Positions 46,564-55,664 of a DNA stretch of 64,000 nt are shown here, one piece after another. Both the position numbers and the translations under genes were made by a program. The stretch's first letter is position 1. Every line of letters starts with the position of its first letter. The notes beneath the pieces are model-generated. The model searched no databases. It worked only from the letters and a program-made list of their open reading frames with translations, and was not told the origin of the DNA. The stretch comes from Actinomycetota bacterium (GTDB lineage Bacteria; Actinomycetota; Actinomycetes; Streptosporangiales; Streptosporangiaceae): NCBI GenBank assembly GCA_019240215.1, contig JAFAYQ010000020.1:23849-87848 (forward strand), given 5' to 3'.

Positions 46564-47535
46564 ATGACAGCGGCGCAGGGTGAATCGGGCGACCAGGAGG
46601 TCCTCGCCCAGGTCAGTCGGCGCTGGCAGGCGCTCGACCCGGTGCTGCCGGATCCGTCGTTCCCGATCGCGGCCGGTGGCGAGCGGTTCACGGCCGGCCC
46701 GCCCGGCGCCCCGACCGCGGTGGCCGGCTGCGGCCACTGGATCGGCGAGGCGGGCACGCTGGAGCTGTGCTGGGGGACCGCCCAGCGGTTCGGGCTGACC
46801 GCCCGGGTGGCGGGCCCGGACGTGGGCGGCGCCCTCGATGAGCTGCTGTCGGCCTGGCACGACCACCTGACCGCGCAGGATGGCCTCGACCTCGACGACC
46901 CGGACACCTCGGTGAACCTGTCGTGGCCGAGCCGCGACGTCGCCGGCGTGCGCGCCCTGGTCCGCCACGGCCTGCAGCCGATGGCGGTGGTAGCCGTGCG
47001 CACCGGCCGGGCGGCGTTGGGGGAGGGGGGCGACCTGCCTCCCGGCGTGCGGATCCGCCGGGCCGCCCCGGCCGACCTCGAAGCCGTGATCGGCCTCGAG
47101 CACGAGGTGGTCCGCTACGACGCCAACTTCGGCCAGGTCATCGACCGTCCCTGGACAACCGACGCGCTCCGCCAGGAGGCGGCCCCCGCCCTGGCCGCCG
47201 ACGAGCCCTGGGTCTGGCTGGCCGAACGTGACGGTCGCCCGGTCGGCGTCCTGCACGCCCAGCGCCCGGCCGACGCCGGCTGGATCGCCGGCCTGACCGC
47301 CCGCGCCCCGGTCGCCTACAACCTCCTGACCGGCGTCAGCCCCACCGAACGGGGCGGCGGGATCGGTGCTGCCCTGACCGCCCGCTTCCATACCGAAGCG
47401 GCCGCCGCCGGGGTGGCCGTCACCCTGCTCCACCACACCGTGACCAACCCCCGGTCGGTCCCGTTCTGGAGCCAGCAGGGTTACCGCCCGCTGTGGACGA
47501 TCTGGGAGATCAGCCCGGCCTCGACCCTGCGCTAA
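46564..47535 (+). CDS. GNAT family acetyltransferase
   Basis: 'VRIRRAAPADLEAVIGLEHEVVRYD', 'LLTGVSPTERGGGIGAALTARFHTEAAAAGVAVTLLHHTVTNPRSVPFWSQQGYRP'. Confidence 0.88.
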   Translation: MTAAQGESGDQEVLAQVSRRWQALDPVLPDPSFPIAAGGERFTAGPPGAPTAVAGCGHWIGEAGTLELCWGTAQRFGLTARVAGPDVGGALDELLSAWHDHLTAQDGLDLDDPDTSVNLSWPSRDVAGVRALVRHGLQPMAVVAVRTGRAALGEGGDLPPGVRIRRAAPADLEAVIGLEHEVVRYDANFGQVIDRPWTTDALRQEAAPALAADEPWVWLAERDGRPVGVLHAQRPADAGWIAGLTARAPVAYNLLTGVSPTERGGGIGAALTARFHTEAAAAGVAVTLLHHTVTNPRSVPFWSQQGYRPLWTIWEISPASTLR

Positions 47536-47649
47536 CGGCAGCCGACCCGCCAGCCCAGCGTCACACCAATCCCCGGGACCCCACCGCCCGGAACCCACAG
47601 GGCCCGCAACTCCCGAAGCCTCACCCGCCCCACGAGCCTCACCAGCCCA

Positions 47650-48708
47650 TCAGGCCTCGTTCAGATGCTCACCCAGCGCGGCCATGAACTTCTCCGGCTG
47701 GTCCAGGTGCGGCCCGTGCCCCGAGTCGGCGATGACCATCTCCTGGTACCGCCCGCCCGCGGCCGCATAACCGTCCAGCACCGTCCGGGTCTGGGCCAGC
47801 ATCGGCTGCGGCGGCCAGCGGCCGGCGCCCGGCCAGCCCGGGATCACCGCCAGCGAGCCCAGATAGGCCAGGTCGTACAGCGACGTGTCGGACACGATCA
47901 CATCGTCGGCGCCGCGCAGCCACAGGATCGGCGGCTTGGGGCTGACCCCGGACAGGTCCTCGATCCGGAAGTGGGTCGGCGCCATCGTGTTGAGCACGCC
48001 GCGGTCGCCCGGCGCGATCGACGGCCAGGCCTCGACCATCCGCGAGTCGCCCGGGTAGTGGTCGTCGCCCAGCCGGGTCGACAGCATCGATTCGACGTAG
48101 ATGTCCAGGTGCTCGGGCACGAACGGCGGCTTGACGTAGTGGGCCAGCAGCACGTTGCGCGGTGACAGCGGGTCGTCGCCGCTCCGGTCGCCGGCCGCCA
48201 GCCGGGCGATGAACCCCGGGTTGCCGGTCCCGCCGCCGGACCCGGCCCCGGACGGGTCGCACAGCGTACCCTCGGGCCCCCGGGTGCCGCCGAACCCGAA
48301 CGGCGACACCGGATCGACCAGCGTCAGCGAGGCGGCCCGGTGGTCGCCGGGCCGGTCGGCCAGGTACTGCAGGACGACCCCGCCGCCCATGCTCCAGCCG
48401 ACCAGGTGCACACCGTCCAGCCCGAGCGCCTCGATGGTGGCGGCCACGTCGTCGGCGTAGTCGCGCAGCCCGCGGGTGGCGTGGACCGGCTCCGGGTCGG
48501 TGTCCCCGAACCCGCGCAGGTCGACCGCCAGCGCCCGGAACCCGGCCGGCAGCGCCAGCATCGTCGGCTGCCAGAACAGCGAGGACGACACGTTGCCGTG
48601 CACGAACAGCACCGGGGGACCGGTCCGCCCGGTCGCCTCGAGCACGGTCACCGTCAGCCGATCGGTCGGCACCCGTCGCGCGGTGATGCCAGGCAGCAGC
48701 GTCTCCAT
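47650..48708 (-). CDS. Alpha/beta hydrolase
   Basis: 'PVLFVHGNVSSSLFWQPTMLALPAGFRALAVDLRGFGDTD', 'GWSMGGGVVLQYLAD'. Confidence 0.92.
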   Translation of the reverse strand: METLLPGITARRVPTDRLTVTVLEATGRTGPPVLFVHGNVSSSLFWQPTMLALPAGFRALAVDLRGFGDTDPEPVHATRGLRDYADDVAATIEALGLDGVHLVGWSMGGGVVLQYLADRPGDHRAASLTLVDPVSPFGFGGTRGPEGTLCDPSGAGSGGGTGNPGFIARLAAGDRSGDDPLSPRNVLLAHYVKPPFVPEHLDIYVESMLSTRLGDDHYPGDSRMVEAWPSIAPGDRGVLNTMAPTHFRIEDLSGVSPKPPILWLRGADDVIVSDTSLYDLAYLGSLAVIPGWPGAGRWPPQPMLAQTRTVLDGYAAAGGRYQEMVIADSGHGPHLDQPEKFMAALGEHLNEA

Positions 48709-48742
48709 CGGTCTCCTCCCGCCGATCCGGCGTCAGCCCAGG

Positions 48743-49354
48743 TCATCGTAGCGACGCCGACGGCCGCCGCGATGGGCGATGGGCCTCGCTCAGCGCCGCC
48801 ACCAGGTCGTCAGTCCTCCCGAGCATGTGAGCCAGCGCGATCGGGTTCATGTAGTCGTCGTAGCGCACGATCAGCCCGTCCCGGACCCGGATCACCCCGA
48901 CCGCGGTGTGCTCGTAGGGCGCGTCGTGCACGTGCGACCAGCCGTGGTGCCGGATCTCGGTCACCACCACCTCCGGGTCGTCGGTCTCCCGGATCACCGC
49001 GTCCACCCCGTCCATCCGGAACAGCGTCCGCACGTCCCCGTGCCCGCCGAAGAACGCCCGGATCGCCTCCCGCCCCACCAGCTCCGTCGGGTGCCCCGGC
49101 CCCGCGAACGGATAAGCGAACACCGCCTCCTCCGCGAACAGGTCCCCGAACCCCACGTCTTCGCCCGCCACCATCCGCCGCACCAGTTCCGCCACCGCCC
49201 GCGGACTCCGCACCAGGCCCTCGACCTCGGTCTCCTTCGCGCCCCGCGCCTGCGTCGACTCCGCGCCGCTCCTGGCTCCTGGGCCGCGCGCCTCCGCCCC
49301 CGTCTCCGCGCCCCGCGCCGCCGCCGTCCGCGCGTCCTCCCGGCCCTCCGCCAT
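48743..49354 (-). CDS. SnoaL/NTF2-like protein with low-complexity N-terminus
   Basis: 'VRRMVAGEDVGFGDLFAEEAVFAYPFAGPGHPTELVGREAIRAFF'. Confidence 0.78.
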   Translation of the reverse strand: MAEGREDARTAAARGAETGAEARGPGARSGAESTQARGAKETEVEGLVRSPRAVAELVRRMVAGEDVGFGDLFAEEAVFAYPFAGPGHPTELVGREAIRAFFGGHGDVRTLFRMDGVDAVIRETDDPEVVVTEIRHHGWSHVHDAPYEHTAVGVIRVRDGLIVRYDDYMNPIALAHMLGRTDDLVAALSEAHRPSRRPSASLR

Positions 49355-49429
49355 TACGCCCTCCTATAATCGGAACGATGACCCCGCTTAGCTCTCTCCC
49401 AAGATACGGAACGCGCGCCCCGGTTAGCA

Positions 49430-50047
49430 ATGCCTGAGCCGCAATCGGGCCCGAAGCCAGCCGTCGGCCAGCCCGCGCCCACCGCCCCCGCCGAGCCCAA
49501 GCTGCGGGCCGACGCCCGTCGCAACCGCGAGAAGGTGCTGCGGGCCGCCCGCGACGCCTTCGCCCAGTCCGGCTACGACGTGCCCCTGGACGAGATCGCC
49601 GCCCGCGCCGGGGTCGGCGCGGGCACCGTGTACCGGCACTTCCCGTCCAAGGAAGCCCTGTTCGAGGCCGTGATCACCGCCCGCGTGACCGACCTGGTGG
49701 CCGACGCCGAGGCGCGCGCGGCCAGCGCCGAGCCCGGCCCCGCCTTCTTCGGCTTCCTGGAACGCATCGCCACCGAAGCCACCGACAAACGCGACCTGCC
49801 CGACGCCATCGCCATCCCCGGTGCCCTTTCCGACGCGGTCCGCTCCGCCCTCGACCGTCTGCTCACCGGTGCTCAAGCGGCCGGCGCGGTCCGCCCCGGC
49901 ATCAGCGCCCCCGACCTGATCATCCTGTTCAAGGGCATGTTCGCCACCCTCCACCAGGCCGCCCCGGACCCCGCCACCCCGCTCGACCCCGCCCTCCGCG
50001 ACCGCCTGTTCGCCATCATCGCCGACGGCCTCCGTCCCCCGAGGTAA
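49430..50047 (+). CDS. TetR family transcriptional regulator
   Basis: 'RNREKVLRAARDAFAQSGYDVPLDEIAARAGVGAGTVYRHFPSKEALFEAVI'. Confidence 0.93.
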   Translation: MPEPQSGPKPAVGQPAPTAPAEPKLRADARRNREKVLRAARDAFAQSGYDVPLDEIAARAGVGAGTVYRHFPSKEALFEAVITARVTDLVADAEARAASAEPGPAFFGFLERIATEATDKRDLPDAIAIPGALSDAVRSALDRLLTGAQAAGAVRPGISAPDLIILFKGMFATLHQAAPDPATPLDPALRDRLFAIIADGLRPPR

Positions 50048-50049
50048 GG

Positions 50050-50514
50050 CAAACCCGCCGGCGGTCAACTGGCGTACTGTCTTTCCATGGCTTGATGTGC
50101 CCGGCCAGGAGTATGCGCTTGGCGCCGAACGAGCCGGGTTTCAGGCCGCAGAAGACGCATTGCCCGTCGCAGTTGGCCAGCACTCCTCGCGCGAACAGAT
50201 GCCGGCCGACGCGGGCGGCCGCCAGCAGGATCCGCTCGGTCTCTTTTCTGAAAGGTCACCCTTGAGCGCGTCGCGGGCGGCCCGGGCGGCGTACAGGATC
50301 ATCCGATAGATGCGGGCGAAGAGGGCAGGATCTTCACGCAGTCTGGCGCCCGCCCGCACGTCCCACTTACCGCCATTTGCCCGCGCCCCGTCGAGGTTGG
50401 ACATCTTGACCAGCACGCTGGACGAGGGACGGGAGAACAGCCTGGCCAGGGAAGGGACTGGTTCCGGTGCGCCTGGCCGGGCGCCAGCTCCAGATAGTCC
50501 GCCAGCTCGGCCAC
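50050..50514 (-). pseudogene. Degraded HNH endonuclease, frameshifted and 3'-truncated
   Basis: Three minus-strand frames piece together as MAELADYLELAPGQ... / LARLFSRPSSSVLVKMSNLDGARANGGKWDVRAGARLREDPALFARIYRMILYAARAARDALKGD / FRKETERILLAAARVGRHLFARGVLANCDGQCVFCGLKPGSFGAKRILLAGHIKPWK, matching the HNH 'C..C...L.A.HIKPW' region. Confidence 0.7.
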
Positions 50515-50523
50515 CGCGAGAGG

Positions 50524-51384
50524 TTACGCCTGCCGGAGCCCGTGCGCCTCCGCGAAGTCGCTGAGCTGCTTCTTCTGCTCCGCCAGATCCGCGCTGGCCG
50601 GGCTGACAATGAGCCGATCGACCCCCTCAGCCGCCAGGCCCGCCACATCGTCCACGGTCATCGCGATGTTCCCCCACCGCGTGTACTCCAGCGCGTCCCC
50701 GTCCCGTCCCGCCGCCCGGGCCGTCTCGCGCATCAGCGCCACCTGGGCCGTCCGCTGCTCGTCGGTCACCCCGCCGCCGGGGAAATAGCCGTCGCCGCGC
50801 AGGCCGGCCCGGCGGGCGGCGGCCGGGCTCGACCCGCCGACGTGGATCGGCAGCGTGCTGGCCTGATACGGCTTGGGGTAGCTGCACAGGTCGGTGAACG
50901 AGTAGAACTCCCCGTCGTAACTGACCCCGTCGGCGTCCCCGGCCCACAGCAGGCGCAGCACGTCAATGGCCTCGTCGGCCCGGCGGCCGCGGGTGTGGAA
51001 GTCGACCCCGGCCGCCTCCGCCTCCTTGGCCAGCGCGCCGACCCCGATCCCGAACAGCCGCATCCGGCCCCGGGACAGCTGGTCGATGGTGGCCAGCCGC
51101 TTGGCCAGCACCACCGGCTGGTGGAACGGCAGCAGCAGCACCGACGTGCCCAGCAGCAGCCGCTCGGTGACCGCGGCCACGAAGCTCAGCACCTCGAGCG
51201 GGTCGGCGATCGGGGTGTCGGGCGCGATCGGCGTCAGGCCCAGCTTCACCCCCGGGTACAGGGCGATGTGCTCGGTGGTGAAGAACGACTCGAACCCGCA
51301 CTCCTCGGCGTGCCGGGCGACCGCGGTGACCTGCTCGGGCTCGATGCCGAAAAAGCCCGTGTGGTAGACGACTCCGTACTTCAT
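50524..51384 (-). CDS. LLM-class F420-dependent oxidoreductase
   Basis: 'MKYGVVYHTGFFGIEPEQVTAVARHAEECGFESFFTTEHIA', 'RMRLFGIGVGALAKEAEAAGVDF'. Confidence 0.92.
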   Translation of the reverse strand: MKYGVVYHTGFFGIEPEQVTAVARHAEECGFESFFTTEHIALYPGVKLGLTPIAPDTPIADPLEVLSFVAAVTERLLLGTSVLLLPFHQPVVLAKRLATIDQLSRGRMRLFGIGVGALAKEAEAAGVDFHTRGRRADEAIDVLRLLWAGDADGVSYDGEFYSFTDLCSYPKPYQASTLPIHVGGSSPAAARRAGLRGDGYFPGGGVTDEQRTAQVALMRETARAAGRDGDALEYTRWGNIAMTVDDVAGLAAEGVDRLIVSPASADLAEQKKQLSDFAEAHGLRQA

Positions 51385-51445
51385 GAGGCAAGCATGTCAG
51401 TGTCCGCGGGCATGATGGACCCAGACCCGCCACCAGGAGGAGGCC

Positions 51446-51898
51446 ATGACCGAGCAAACCGCCGAGGCCCTGGTACGCACCGCCTTCGACGCCTACACGC
51501 GGGGCGACCTCGAAGGCCTGCTGGAGCACGTCGACCCCGACCTGACCTGGACCTTCCTTGATCCTAGCTCTCCCGACCCGGAGCCCGCGGTCTGCCACGG
51601 ACGAGCCCAGCTCCGGAAGGCCCTGCAGCGCCAGACGCTCCAGGGCCTGACCCCGAGCATCGAGGAGATCGCCGCCCGTGGCGAGCGCGTCCTGCTCGTC
51701 CTGCACATCCCGGGCCTGGACCAGCACCGAGCCCGGCCGGCCGCCGACCGCACCTACTTCGTGCTGACGGTGGCCGGAGACCAGATCACCGCGCTAAGGG
51801 CCTGCCGCGAACGAGCCGAAGCCCAGTCCGCGGCCGGCCTCACCAGCGCAACGACAGATCGAACGGCCGCGGATAGACCGGCGGCTGGTAACGGGTGA
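51446..51898 (+). CDS. SnoaL/ketosteroid isomerase-like protein
   Basis: 'VRTAFDAYTRGDLEGLLEHVDPDLTWTF'; 3' end overlaps convergent gene by 59 bp. Confidence 0.8.
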   Translation: MTEQTAEALVRTAFDAYTRGDLEGLLEHVDPDLTWTFLDPSSPDPEPAVCHGRAQLRKALQRQTLQGLTPSIEEIAARGERVLLVLHIPGLDQHRARPAADRTYFVLTVAGDQITALRACRERAEAQSAAGLTSATTDRTAADRPAAGNG

Positions 51899-53297
51899 AC
51901 TCCGGCCCGGTCGGCACCACCGTGCTGCCGGACTCGTAGATGTTGTAGGTGGCCCCCAGGCGGGCCGCCTCGCTGTTGAGCTGCCCCGGCGACAGCGCCG
52001 CGTAGTCCCAGTGGCGGCTGTCCAGCCGGTTGATCAGCGTCTGCACGGCGGTGATGGTCTCGGCCGGGGTGAACGCGCAGTGCCCGGCCCGGTGCACGAA
52101 GATCTGGGCCAGCTTGGCGCCGTCGCCCGCCCGGTCGACGACCTGCCGGTAGGCCTGCTCGTTCTCCGGCACCACGAGGCCGTCGCCGGTGGTGTGCATG
52201 GTCAGCACCGGCATCGACAGCTTCCCGTCGAAGCTGATGTTCTGGGCCAGGTACTTCACCGAGGCCGGGTTGGCGCTGATCCGCGCGGCCGAGTTCAGCT
52301 TGCTCAGGTCGGCCGACAGGTTCAGCCCGGCCGCCTTGTACAGGGCCGCCACCTCACTGCGGTCGGCCGACTTGCTGAACTGGGCGAAGTAGTTGACGCC
52401 GGTGTTCCAGGACGGGTTGCCGCCCGCTCGCGCCTCCAGCTCGGCCCGGAAGTCGAACACGAACGGGAAGTCGATCTGGCTGTCCCACTCGTACTGGTTG
52501 GCTTCCTGGGCGGTGACGTCACTGGCGGCCGGCTCGGCCGACAGCGGCGTGAACCAGCCGGGGGTGTCATCCAGCGCCGCCGCCAGCGCCAGCCGGGCCC
52601 GGCCCTGCGGGGTCTGCTGGGCGGCGGCCGCCGCCGTCTCGGCCCCGGTCAGGTTGGCGGCCGGGTTGGTGATGTTGACGACCTGGACCGAGGGGTCGAT
52701 CAGCTGCTGGAACCCGAAGGCCGAGTCGAGCGCGGTGTTCCAGGTGGCCACCCCGCCGGACAGCACCCCGCACATCGGCAGCGCGCCGCTGAACAGGCCC
52801 GGGTACTGCTGGATGAGCCCGGCGGTGATGATCCCGCCCAGCGAGTGCCCCCAGGCGATCGTCCGCGACGGCGTCCGGTAGGTCTTGTCGAACACCCCGA
52901 TCGTGCTCACCTGGTCCGGCAGCGCCTGCTGGATCGCCCACCCGGTGCTGGCGTAGGAGGAGCCGGCCAGCGCGTAACCGTGACCGAGCATCCAGCTGGC
53001 GGTGACCGGGTCGCCGGCGTCCTGAGCCGGGTTGGCCGCCCCGGGGGTCACGTAGCCGTGGCTGTACAGGAACAACGTCCCGTTCCAGGCCCCAGCCGGG
53101 CACTGGATCTCGTAGGTCGCCCCGTCCGCCAGCGTGCCGTTGACCGTGGTCACCGACCCCGACGAGCCGCACCCACCCGAGCTCGGGCCCGATTGGCTCT
53201 GACTTGGTCCGGCCAGGGCAGGCGCCGCCAGTCCCAGGACCAGGCCCAGCGCCGCCAATACCAACACAGCCCAACGGCTCCGCCTCATCACGACCAC
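51840..53297 (-). CDS. Secreted alpha/beta hydrolase
   Basis: Signal peptide 'MRRSRWAVLVLAALGLVLGLAAPALAG'; 'AWGHSLGGIITAGLIQQYP'. Confidence 0.88.
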   Translation of the reverse strand: MVVMRRSRWAVLVLAALGLVLGLAAPALAGPSQSQSGPSSGGCGSSGSVTTVNGTLADGATYEIQCPAGAWNGTLFLYSHGYVTPGAANPAQDAGDPVTASWMLGHGYALAGSSYASTGWAIQQALPDQVSTIGVFDKTYRTPSRTIAWGHSLGGIITAGLIQQYPGLFSGALPMCGVLSGGVATWNTALDSAFGFQQLIDPSVQVVNITNPAANLTGAETAAAAAQQTPQGRARLALAAALDDTPGWFTPLSAEPAASDVTAQEANQYEWDSQIDFPFVFDFRAELEARAGGNPSWNTGVNYFAQFSKSADRSEVAALYKAAGLNLSADLSKLNSAARISANPASVKYLAQNISFDGKLSMPVLTMHTTGDGLVVPENEQAYRQVVDRAGDGAKLAQIFVHRAGHCAFTPAETITAVQTLINRLDSRHWDYAALSPGQLNSEAARLGATYNIYESGSTVVPTGPEFTRYQPPVYPRPFDLSLRW

Positions 53298-53436
53298 GCT
53301 CCATCGTCAAGGACGCGAATTTACGGCTACGCCAAGGACAATAACCCGAATCGCACGAAATGCCACGTCTCCCATCCGCCTCTCGCCGCCGATAATTAAA
53401 AGGCCAGCGCGGCTCTGGCTGACGCACACTGTCGGG

Positions 53437-53991
53437 GTGAGTGATCAACCCGCGCCGCTCCCGCCCGCGCCGCTGGCCGAGACGCCCCGCCTGAGCTGGC
53501 CGACCACCCTGGTCCGGGACTCCTACCTGGCCGGTGAGCGGGCCGACGCCCTGGCCAGCGGCACCCCGCTCGACTCGCTGGAGCAGGCGGCCGGCGACTT
53601 CGACGCCTACGTGCGCGAACGCCGCGGCGTTCGCACCCGCTGGGGCGTCCCGTCCACCGTGTTCTGGTATGTCGCCGGCCGCGACTACCTGGGCACGCTG
53701 GTCGTCCGGCACCAGCTGACCCCGGAACTGGCCCAGGTCGGCGGCCACATCGGCTACCACGTGGTGCCGCCCTGGCGCCGCCAGGGCCACGCGACCCGGA
53801 TGCTGGCGGCCGGCCTGAACGAATGCCGCGCCCTCGGCCTGGGTCAGGTCCTGGTGACCTGCGACGCCGACAACGAGCCGTCCCGCCGGGTGATCCTGGC
53901 CAATGGCGGCGTCCCCGACGGCCGCGCCGGCCACGAAGACCGCTTCTGGATCGACCTGGGCTCCACCACCTCCACCCGGCAGCCCCGCTAG
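53437..53991 (+). CDS. GNAT family acetyltransferase
   Basis: 'YLGTLVVRHQLTPELAQVGGHIGYHVVPPWRRQGHATRML'. Confidence 0.9.
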   Translation: MSDQPAPLPPAPLAETPRLSWPTTLVRDSYLAGERADALASGTPLDSLEQAAGDFDAYVRERRGVRTRWGVPSTVFWYVAGRDYLGTLVVRHQLTPELAQVGGHIGYHVVPPWRRQGHATRMLAAGLNECRALGLGQVLVTCDADNEPSRRVILANGGVPDGRAGHEDRFWIDLGSTTSTRQPR

Positions 53992-54024
53992 CCCCACCGG
54001 TAACGCCAGTCAGAAAGGGCCCTT

Positions 54025-54525
54025 ATGACACACGTGACCCCTGATGCTCAGGGCGCGATTCTGGTTCGCGCCGACGACTCCGAGCAGATCGCCGAGCCCG
54101 GCCGCCGCATCCGGCTGCTGGCCGACAGCTCAGCCACCGGCGGCCTGCTCAGCACCCAGCGGGTCACCCTGCTGGACGGCATCGACGGGGCTCATCCGCA
54201 CCACCACGCCAAATCCGGTGAGCTGTTCTACGTGCTCGGCGGCACCGTCCAGCTGCTCATCGGCGACCAGGTCACCGAGGCCCACCAAGGTGACCTGGCC
54301 TTCGCCCCGCCCGGCCTGCCGCACGCGTTCGCGGCCGCCCGGGGCGCCGATGCCGACCTGCTGATCGTGATCACCCCCGGTGTCGAGCGGTTCGAGTACT
54401 TCCGCCACCTGGCCCGGATCGTGAAAGGCGAGGCCACCCCCGAGAGCCTGCTCGACGTCCAGGACCGCTACGACACCTGGTCCGGCGCCAGCGAAGCCTG
54501 GCAGCAGGCCCGCGCCGCCGGCTAG
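54025..54525 (+). CDS. Cupin-domain protein
   Basis: 'GAHPHHHAKSGELFYVLGGTVQLLIGDQVTEAHQGDLAFAPPGLPHAFAAA'. Confidence 0.92.
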   Translation: MTHVTPDAQGAILVRADDSEQIAEPGRRIRLLADSSATGGLLSTQRVTLLDGIDGAHPHHHAKSGELFYVLGGTVQLLIGDQVTEAHQGDLAFAPPGLPHAFAAARGADADLLIVITPGVERFEYFRHLARIVKGEATPESLLDVQDRYDTWSGASEAWQQARAAG

Positions 54526-55655
54526 CGCGGACAGAACAGCTGACCCGGGCCGGCCAGGAACTGCCGCAGCGCCCGGTAGTACGGCTCGATCGTGCTGATC
54601 TCGGCGTACTCGTCGGCCCCGTGCTGCCCGTCGCCACCGACCCCGAACGCCACCGCCGCGATGCCGAGCGCCCCGTAGAAGCGCCCGTCGCCCGCCCCGT
54701 GCTTGCGCAGGAAATCGGGCTGGTAGCCCTGAGCCAGGGCGGCCGCCCGCAGCCGCCCGATCTCCGGCCGGTCCCGGTCGGTGTGGTGCGGGGCATCCAG
54801 CGAGTCGACCACCGCGGTCACCCCCGGCTCGCAGAACGTCTGCAGGTAGGCGGCGACTTCAGATGCCGACCGGCCGCTGAAGTCGTGATCCTCGGACGGG
54901 AACCGGATGTCCAGCCACGCTTCGGCGGCGGCCGGGATCTGGTTGCGGGCCTGGTTCGGGGTGTCGATCCGGGCCAGGTTGACCGTGGTCCGCCACTCCT
55001 CGGCCGTCGCCACCGGATAGCGGGCCAGCACCCGCTCCACGCTGCCCACCAGCTTGACCAGCGCGTTGTCGCCGAACCACTGGTAGGCGCTGTGCGCCCC
55101 GCGCCCGGTCGCCCGCAGCGTCACCCCGAGCATGCCCTTGGAGTCGGTGACGATGCGCAGCCGGCTGGTCTCCCCGATGATCACGAACTGGCCCCGCACC
55201 CCGCGTTCCAGCTGGTAGCGGGTGCCGTTGCGGCCGCCGACCTCCTCGTCGGTGACCAGCTGCAGCGCCACCGGATACGGCAGCGCGGCCGCCAGTTGGC
55301 GGAACGCCAGTGCCTCGGCCAGCGCCGAGATCTTCATGTCCTGGGCGCCGCGCGCGTAGAGCCGGTAGCCGTCCCGGCGCGGGCGGAACTGCCCGGCGGC
55401 GGCGGGCACCACGTCGAGGTGCCCGTTCAGGATGAGACTGAATGGCACCTCCTCGGGTGGCGACGTCCGGCCGGCGTAGACCAGGGCACTGGGCTTGCCG
55501 CCGCTCTCGAACCGGGTGACCTCGAAGTCTGGCCCGACGAACTCCAGCACATAATCCAGCGCCCGCTCCAGCTCGGCCGGCTGGTCGGCCGTCGACGGAA
55601 TGGCCAGCAGCTCGGCCGCCGCGCTGAGGAACCAGTCGAGATCGAAGTCGTCCAT
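54522..55655 (-). CDS. M20 family metallopeptidase/amidohydrolase
   Basis: 'LILNGHLDVVPA', 'RGAQDMKISALAEALAF', 'VTDEEVGGRNGT'. Confidence 0.92.
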   Translation of the reverse strand: MDDFDLDWFLSAAAELLAIPSTADQPAELERALDYVLEFVGPDFEVTRFESGGKPSALVYAGRTSPPEEVPFSLILNGHLDVVPAAAGQFRPRRDGYRLYARGAQDMKISALAEALAFRQLAAALPYPVALQLVTDEEVGGRNGTRYQLERGVRGQFVIIGETSRLRIVTDSKGMLGVTLRATGRGAHSAYQWFGDNALVKLVGSVERVLARYPVATAEEWRTTVNLARIDTPNQARNQIPAAAEAWLDIRFPSEDHDFSGRSASEVAAYLQTFCEPGVTAVVDSLDAPHHTDRDRPEIGRLRAAALAQGYQPDFLRKHGAGDGRFYGALGIAAVAFGVGGDGQHGADEYAEISTIEPYYRALRQFLAGPGQLFCPR

Positions 55656-55664
55656 CGACCGGTC

